Assembly: GCA_949775045.1 (NCBI GenBank)
Contig: OX459099.1
Coordinates: 20,258,644 to 20,322,643 of the forward strand
Direction: 5' to 3'
Length of the DNA: 64,000 bases
Source: Metridium senile
Lineage: Eukaryota; Cnidaria; Anthozoa; Actiniaria; Metridiidae
The notes under the pieces are model-generated. The model did no database searches. It saw only the letters and a program-made list of their open reading frames with translations, and was not told the origin of the DNA. The translations under genes were made by a program, and so were the position numbers. Below, one piece after another: positions 60,401 to 64,000 of the stretch (the first letter of the stretch is position 1; each line of letters begins with the position of its first letter).

Positions 60401-62111
60401 ATAATCATAAGCCAGAAAACAAAAGATTTATTATCCCCTGGGGAATTAGAAAACAAAGACCAAAGTGTTTCCTTTTCTACTTTCTTTTGTTTTGCTTATG
60501 ATTATGACGCAGTGTGAACCAGGCTTTAACAACAAATAGATCAGAAAAAATAGATTTGATTATTATAAACAACTATTAGAAATTGTGAATTCTTATTGGT
60601 TGAGTTGTGTGCCTTATGAGAGCACACACTATGCACGTTTGCATGTTGATCAAATGTGTACACTTTGAAACAATGATCAAATAAATATAAACAATATAAA
60701 TTAACTGAAAATATATGAGAATTGACAGTTGAATTATGAAGTAATATCTACTTACAGTATGGCCCACGAATGTCCCTTTACATTTGAACAGTGGTTGGAC
60801 GTCAAACGCTTAATGGAAAAATAAATTAAAAATTAAAACAAATTAAATCAATTTAAATTTAAATATTATTCATTTTATAGTCATTTTACAGTCACTTCAT
60901 AGTTATATCATATTCATTTTACAGTCATTTCATATTATTTCAGTCATTTCATATTCATTTCATAGTTATTTCATATTCATTTCATATACATCATAGTCAC
61001 TTCATAGAATATGAAATGACTATGAAATGAATGTGAAATGACTATGAAATGTATATGAAATGACTGTAAAATGAATATGATATGACTATGAAGTGACTAT
61101 GATGTATATGAAATGAATATGAAATAACTATGAAATGAATATGAAATGACTGAAATAATATGAATATGATATGACTATGAAGTGACTATGATGTATATGA
61201 AATGAATATGAAATAACTATGAAATGAATATGAAATGACTGAAATAATATGAAATGACTGTAAAATGAATATGATATAACTATGAAGTGACTGTAAAATG
61301 ACTATAAAATGAATAATATTTAAATTTAAATTGATATAATTTGTTTTAATTTTTTTGTTTTAATTTTTTAGTCATTTCATATTCATTTCATAGTCATTTC
61401 ATATTCATTTCATAGTGTCATATATATCATAGTCACTTCATAGTCATATCATATTCATTTTACAGTCATTTCATATTCATTTCTCAAAACTGTCTTTTAA
61501 CACAATAATTATCCTAATTTACATGAAAGTTAAAAACTGGATTTTATCTGAGAAAATAAATTCAAAAATCGTTTTTACAAAAACATGAAATATATATACG
61601 TTGGTGTTTGATAAGCCATATATACAGAACTTGACTTACTTCCAACACCCCACAATCTTGCTTCTACACTTGAAAGATCTCTCTGCAGATAAGAAAAATT
61701 GTTTTAGTTGGAAATAAATGTATCTCAGTTCAGTTCAGTTAAGTTCCTCTTGAGAGGCAGAACCTTCGAGTTGAGTTGGACAACTTAGTTGGGCTTCATT
61801 TATTAGTGTAATATATATTCAAATTGAATATATTATCATCATCATCATCATCATCATCTTCGCCATTGTCATGAATAATTATCGTCATCACAATTACCAC
61901 CATCATTATCATCATCACAACCGCCACCATCATCATCATCATCATAATTATCAACATCATCATCATCATCATCATCAACATCAACATCATCATCATCATC
62001 ATCAACATCATCAACATTATCATCAACATAATCATCATTATCATCATCATCAACATCATCAACATCATCATCATCATCATTATCATCATCGTCATCATCT
62101 TCATTATCATC

Positions 62112-62199
<88 letters not shown>

Positions 62200-62209
62200 A
62201 CATCATCAA

Positions 62210-62249
<40 letters not shown>

Positions 62250-63888
62250 TTCATTATCATCTTCATCATCATCATTATTATCATAATGCAAATCTATTAT
62301 CTACCTCCATAGTAGCAATACTTTGCCTGGATTCAGAAAGATCTGATGACAGCTTTGTTTGGCTTTCATCCAATAAATCTGGAACATCAAAACAATAAGT
62401 TAATATAATTATCATTTGGTATATCTTGACAACAACTAGAGTGAAAAAAATTGTATTTTTATTTTCAAAATATTGTTTTGCTAAAAGTAAAATAAAATCT
62501 CATCTGTACCTATTCTGATATCGACAGTCTTTTCCATGCGATCAACTCGTTCAGTCAGTTTCAAAATCATGTTCTTCATAAACGATATCTCCTAGAAAAT
62601 AAAGATATTGAAGAAAGTCACCATGCTATAGTCAAGGTCAGTACAATATGCACAGAATATTACAGTGAGACGTGTAAAAGTATGACCACATTTAATATAT
62701 TCGCATACTTCTATGCACGGGAGTTTGTACTTTTAACAGACACATTTGATGTGAAGTTGTGTAAAAGCTTGTTTTGCAGCATAAAGTCTGTGCATAGAAG
62801 TATGTGAATATATTAAAAGTGGTCATGAATACTTTTGCTTGTCGCGCTATAATTAGGGATGGACAATTTGAAAACATTTGTCTGAACTATACCTGGTCCT
62901 TTTCTTTCAAAGATGTCTGCAATTCTCCTAATCTACTGTCTGTGTGCGCTAAAAACTCCTAAAAAAGGGGGAAAAGGTTCACCACATTAAAACGTTTCAT
63001 ATCCAAAATAACTTGACAATCAAATGTATTTAGTTTAATTTGCTTGTTTTCAGTGCAAATAAATTAATCTTTCCCTGTCCATTGAGTAAAAACAATAAGG
63101 CTTACTTTTACTGCCTCAAATTTACATGTCTTCAAGTGTTGTCCAACAAGCTCATGGTTGCTTTCATATGAACATCTATTATCAATGAAAAAAAAAAACA
63201 TTTTAGATTTAATGTTAAATTGAGACTGGTTGACCAAGTCTGCCTAACTGAATATTTAACAGGCTGACCAACTGACCGATTGATGGACAAATCAACTGTT
63301 AACTTACTGATCAACTTACTGGCTGGCAGACTGACCTAGTGGCTGAATAACTGACTGATTGACAGGCCAATGCAATTTAATGGCTGGCGGACTGAGTTGA
63401 TGACTCACTGACTGACTGACTGACTGGCCAATTTACTGGCTGTCTCGCTGCATGACTGACCAACCAACTGACAGACTGACCAACCAACTGGCTGGCTGAC
63501 AGACTAACTGATTGATGGACTGACTGGCTGACCAACTGGCTGACTAATTTACTGACTAGTGGAATGGCTGGCGACTGGCTGACTGATTGACCAAATGTCT
63601 GACTGATTGACCAAATGTCTGGCTGGCTGACTGGCTTACTGACCAACTGACTGACTGGCTGGTGTACTGGTCAGATGTCTGGTTGTCTAGCTAACTAACC
63701 AACTAACTGGCTGGCTGACCAACTGCCTGGCTGACTAACTGGCTGACTTACTGGCTGACTGAATGTTTGACCAATTGACTGACTAGCTGACTGACCAACT
63801 GCCTTACTGCAGTCTGCCTACCAGCTTACCCATATTTATAGTGAGGACACCTGATGTGCTCACACTGTTTCAGATGATCTTGGAGATC
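50841..63888 (-). CDS. TRAF7: TRAF7: E3 ubiquitin ligase / WD40 protein, 3' 17 exons
   Basis: This is the gene span; exons follow. 1,257 nt join in one frame (418 residues plus stop). They cover the end of the TRAF-type zinc fingers ([29 protein letters not shown]), a coiled coil ([60 protein letters not shown]), and a seven-bladed WD40 propeller starting [19 protein letters not shown] and ending [13 protein letters not shown]. Nearly every blade matches human TRAF7. TRAF7 binds MEKK3 through its WD40 domain and acts in the cytoplasm in MAPK and NF-kB signalling. The RING domain and start codon lie beyond the right edge. Introns hold very long triplet satellites. Confidence 0.96.
51026..51444. 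mobile_element. Satellite-bearing MITE, locus 5 (about four 95-bp units)
   Basis: gggctaaagcttgaaatgc hairpin piece, then four units of acctatcgtttatatcaaac, cgcagcct-tactagttta and gtttctatttctatttttta, ending gctagtttccatt. TRAF7 last intron. Confidence 0.9.
51570..51689 (-). CDS. TRAF7: TRAF7 exon: WD40 blade 7
   Basis: 120 nt, phase 0-0. Encodes [20 protein letters not shown] then [20 protein letters not shown]. Confidence 0.96.
51969..52199. mobile_element. MITE-like element with 33-bp inverted ends
   Basis: Left ttacagtgcggacactccaa then ccaggaccactta; right taagtggtcctggttggagt then gtctgcactgtaa. 231 bp overall, no coding content. A related end (tttacagtgcgactactgaa) is at 48650. 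Confidence 0.95.
52288..53235 (-). mobile_element. 5'-truncated retroelement C-terminal fragment between two (AAT)n tracts
   Basis: A minus-strand frame (about 53150-52573, near 190 codons after the triplet tract) encodes [40 protein letters not shown] then [42 protein letters not shown] and [21 protein letters not shown] recognise this as a C-terminal segment very common among cnidarian retroelement-derived proteins. The D...FFDVRV core resembles a PD-(D/E)XK-type nuclease. A (aat)n tract flanks both sides (52288-52350 and 53153-53226). It lies in TRAF7 and has no start of its own. Confidence 0.7.
53317..53408. repeat. AAT and ATC microsatellites
   Basis: (aat)n at about 53317-53344 and (atc)n at 53368-53405, directly at the exon 53411 donor. 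Confidence 0.9.
53411..53499 (-). CDS. TRAF7: TRAF7 exon: WD40 blade 6, second part
   Basis: 89 nt, phase 1 in and phase 0 out. Encodes [20 protein letters not shown] then SASYDRSLR. Confidence 0.95.
53590..54130. mobile_element. MITE-like element with a second palindromic element nested inside
   Basis: Outer arms: catagaatgctagtcaaaaa (53620s) mirrored by tttttgactagcattctatg (about 54105-54122). Inner element 53775-54005: gattatgatcgtcgcggaga and aagcaatttatgtaattgca mirrored by tgcaattacataaattgctt, with a central foldback gacctttgcaccccgtccgg / ccggtactgcaaaggtc containing tRNA-like 'gggttcaattccc'. Confidence 0.9.
54337..54379 (-). CDS. TRAF7: TRAF7 exon: WD40 blade 6, first part (43 nt)
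   Basis: 43 nt, phase 0 in and phase 1 out, donor GTAAGC. Encodes [15 protein letters not shown]. Confidence 0.92.
54412..54460. repeat. (CAAT)n short tandem repeat
   Basis: About 12 copies of atca/caat, directly beside the exon 54379 acceptor on the gene strand. Followed near 54480 by gtctgtctgtctg. Confidence 0.9.
54640..54960. repeat. Foldback element 'gaagatatgaattttatttt'
   Basis: gaagatatgaattttatttt (54831-54850) is mirrored by aaaataaaattcatatcttc (54917-54936). A further gaagatatg copy lies at 54721. MITE-like. Confidence 0.7.
54989..55108 (-). CDS. TRAF7: TRAF7 exon: WD40 blade 5
   Basis: 120 nt, phase 0-0. Encodes [20 protein letters not shown] then [20 protein letters not shown]. 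Confidence 0.96.
55145..55352. mobile_element. Palindromic MITE, copy 1 (left of satellite)
   Basis: tctagaacaggttctcattt, aaatctgtacttatgcaaat and gttgatgtgtgcttaacaca are mirrored by tgtgtttagcacacatcaac, tttgcataaatacagattta and gggaacctgttctagata. About 205 bp. Copy 2 at 55747-55963. Confidence 0.93.
55355..55745. repeat. ATG trinucleotide repeat between the two palindromic MITE copies
   Basis: gat/ggt triplets, less regular than the downstream satellite. Confidence 0.93.
55747..55963. mobile_element. Palindromic MITE, copy 2
   Basis: Same sequence as copy 1: acaggttcccatttaaatct, gttgatgtgtgctaaacaca, and the mirrored right arm, followed directly by the 12-bp satellite. Ends with gaaacctgttatagat. 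Confidence 0.93.
55975..57875. repeat. 12-bp/9-bp satellite (GATGATGGTAGT)n, 1.9 kb
   Basis: Units gatgatggtagt with gatgatgatggtagt and ggtgatggtagt variants fill most of the TRAF7 intron between blades 4 and 5. Two large blocks are duplicated (for example the block with gattatggtagt at 56645 and 57085, 440 bp apart). All units are multiples of 3, so three frames stay open for about 650 codons (one reads Gly-Ser-Asp-Asp). Not coding. Confidence 0.97.
57915..58031 (-). CDS. TRAF7: TRAF7 exon: WD40 blade 4
   Basis: 117 nt, phase 0-0. Encodes [20 protein letters not shown] then [19 protein letters not shown]. Its donor abuts the 1.9-kb satellite within about 50 bp. Confidence 0.96.
58330..58445. 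repeat. 'gcaaacggctttaacatttg' repeat, third copy
   Basis: aaggcccaggcaaacggctt, taacatttgcttcaacatcc and gttcgattttattgaatgga match the inner blocks at 28805 and 30530. TRAF7 intron. Confidence 0.75.
58454..58570 (-). CDS. TRAF7: TRAF7 exon: WD40 blade 3
   Basis: 117 nt, phase 0-0. Encodes [20 protein letters not shown] then [19 protein letters not shown]. Confidence 0.95.
58640..59175. repeat. ATG/AAT triplet repeats
   Basis: 58640-58720 and 58830-59175 consist of gat/aat triplets (aatgatgataatgataat). They end about 16 bp from the 59191 donor. Confidence 0.92.
59191..59230 (-). CDS. TRAF7: TRAF7 exon: WD40 blade 2, second part (40 nt)
   Basis: 40 nt, phase 2 in and phase 0 out, donor GTAAGT. 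Encodes [13 protein letters not shown]. Confidence 0.92.
59545..59627 (-). CDS. TRAF7: TRAF7 exon: WD40 blade 2, first part
   Basis: 83 nt, phase 0 in and phase 2 out. Encodes [20 protein letters not shown] then VLALRTHE. Confidence 0.95.
59655..59790 (+). mobile_element. tRNA-like SINE head with 19-bp triplication
   Basis: A-box-like tggctaagacaataaggtg and B-box-like ggttcaaatccagtc, followed by three copies of 'ctggggtcatatcc(a/g)gt'. TRAF7 intron. Confidence 0.5.
60259..60327 (-). CDS. TRAF7: TRAF7 exon: WD40 blade 1
   Basis: 69 nt, phase 0-0. Encodes [20 protein letters not shown] then SIK, nearly identical to human. Confidence 0.96.
60375..60530. repeat. Foldback element 'taagcctggttaattcacac'
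   Basis: aagcctggttaattcacac and tcataatcataagc are mirrored by gcttatgattatgacgcagt and gtgaaccaggcttta. About 155 bp. Confidence 0.85.
60756..60808 (-). CDS. TRAF7: TRAF7 exon: start of WD40 domain
   Basis: 53 nt, phase 1 in and phase 0 out. Encodes [18 protein letters not shown]; human has [12 protein letters not shown]. Confidence 0.92.
60860..61480. repeat. Palindromic minisatellite 'tcatttcatattcatttcatag'
   Basis: Starts as ttcatagtcatttcatattc-type units on one strand (60870-61008), switches to the inverted gaatatgaaatgactatgaa units (61010-61320), then switches back (61370-61480). Outer boundaries contain aattaaatcaatttaaattt / aaatttaaattgatataatt. TRAF7 intron between the coiled coil and WD40 exons. 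Confidence 0.93.
61640..61682 (-). CDS. TRAF7: TRAF7 exon: coiled coil end
   Basis: 43 nt, phase 0 in and phase 1 out, donor GTAAGT. Encodes [14 protein letters not shown]; human ELSHINARLNMGI. Confidence 0.85.
61830..62292. repeat. ATC trinucleotide microsatellite, about 460 bp
   Basis: Long (atc)n with aac/att/ttc interruptions, reaching to within about 12 bp of the exon 62305 donor. Frames of about 140-175 codons on both strands (poly-His, poly-Asp, poly-Met) are artefacts. Confidence 0.97.
62305..62378 (-). CDS. TRAF7: TRAF7 exon: coiled coil 3
   Basis: 74 nt, phase 1 in and phase 0 out. Encodes [20 protein letters not shown] then IATME; human [20 protein letters not shown]. Confidence 0.9.
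62510..62591 (-). CDS. TRAF7: TRAF7 exon: coiled coil 2
   Basis: 82 nt, phase 0 in and phase 1 out. Encodes [20 protein letters not shown] then KTVDIRI, heptad-like leucines. Confidence 0.9.
62675..62835. repeat. Foldback element with arms of about 45 bp
   Basis: aaagtatgaccacatttaat and atattcgcatacttctatgc are mirrored by gcatagaagtatgtgaatat and attaaaagtggtcatgaata. TRAF7 intron. Confidence 0.9.
62893..62958 (-). CDS. TRAF7: TRAF7 exon: coiled coil 1
   Basis: 66 nt, phase 0-0. Encodes [20 protein letters not shown] then DQ; human EFLQRTDDRVHELHVALAQK. Confidence 0.9.
63106..63175 (-). CDS. TRAF7: TRAF7 exon: end of TRAF-type zinc finger
   Basis: 70 nt, phase 2 in and phase 0 out. Encodes [20 protein letters not shown], with the C-x-H-x-C ligands of a TRAF finger, then AVK. 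Confidence 0.85.
63215..63815. repeat. Degenerate CTGA/CCAA tetranucleotide minisatellite
   Basis: About 600 bp of ctgactgactgg, ctgaccaactga and ggctggctgac units in the intron before the first TRAF7 exon of the window. Open minus-strand frame (Ser/Val/Gln-rich) is an artefact. Confidence 0.92.
63830..63888 (-). CDS. TRAF7: TRAF7 exon: TRAF-type zinc finger (first in window)
   Basis: 59 nt, phase 0 in and phase 2 out, donor GTAAGC. Encodes [20 protein letters not shown], a TRAF-type zinc finger (H...C...C...). Confidence 0.85.
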
Positions 63889-64000
63889 CTATCAAAGACA
63901 AAATAGATCCTTAATATTATTAATATTATACTGAAGAAACTACTGTCAAAGAACACCTGTACAACTGGATGATCACAACTCATTAATTAACAGCACAATG

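Overview
This is an intron-rich, AT-rich eukaryotic (metazoan) window, most likely from a marine invertebrate and probably a cnidarian (coral or sea anemone). The evidence is short exons with GT-AG introns, tRNA-derived SINEs, a Tx1-like LINE, many small inverted-repeat elements and very long GAT/AAT microsatellite tracts. The genus cannot be named from the sequence. No bacterial, viral or CRISPR features are present.

Layout. (1) Positions 637-27510, minus strand: the 5' part of a very large polycystin-1-like receptor gene that continues past the left edge. I could join 15 coding exons in one consistent reading frame (about 2,419 residues). They encode a signal peptide, a discoidin (F5/8 type C) domain, a Methyltransf_FA-type domain, a LamG-like jellyroll, a trefoil (P-type) domain, a second discoidin-like domain, a WSC domain, many PKD-like repeats and the start of a REJ region. 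(2) Positions 32691-40639, minus strand: a complete CPSF4 (CPSF30) gene, 8 exons, about 260 residues, with five CCCH fingers and two CCHC knuckles. (3) Positions 41178-46018, plus strand: a complete PDAP1-like gene, 6 exons, about 169 residues. It is head-to-head with CPSF4 across about 540 bp. (4) Positions 50841-63888, minus strand: the 3' 17 exons of TRAF7, covering the end of the TRAF-type zinc fingers, the coiled coil and the WD40 propeller. The RING end lies beyond the right edge.

Most of the rest is repeats inside introns. They include a 3.8-kb 12-bp satellite (17.3-21.1 kb), a 1.9-kb 12-bp satellite (56.0-57.9 kb), a TGAA/TAAA satellite (0.95-2.1 kb), a five-copy 145-bp tandem repeat, many foldback/MITE-like elements and decayed LINE pieces. 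A mobile family carrying a tandem repeat of about 95 bp occurs at five loci. One of its copies carries 44 bp of the CPSF4 intron 1/exon 2 junction in inverted orientation, inside the same gene. Very long open frames across the satellites occur on both strands and are not genes.

The genes do not form a pathway: CPSF4 acts in mRNA 3'-end processing, PDAP1 is a small basic/acidic phosphoprotein, TRAF7 is a ubiquitin-ligase/MAPK scaffold, and the polycystin-like protein is a large extracellular receptor. The linkage itself is notable. Human PKD1 and TRAF7 are near neighbours on 16p13.3, and human PDAP1 and CPSF4 are near neighbours on 7q22.1; here all four kinds of gene sit within 64 kb.
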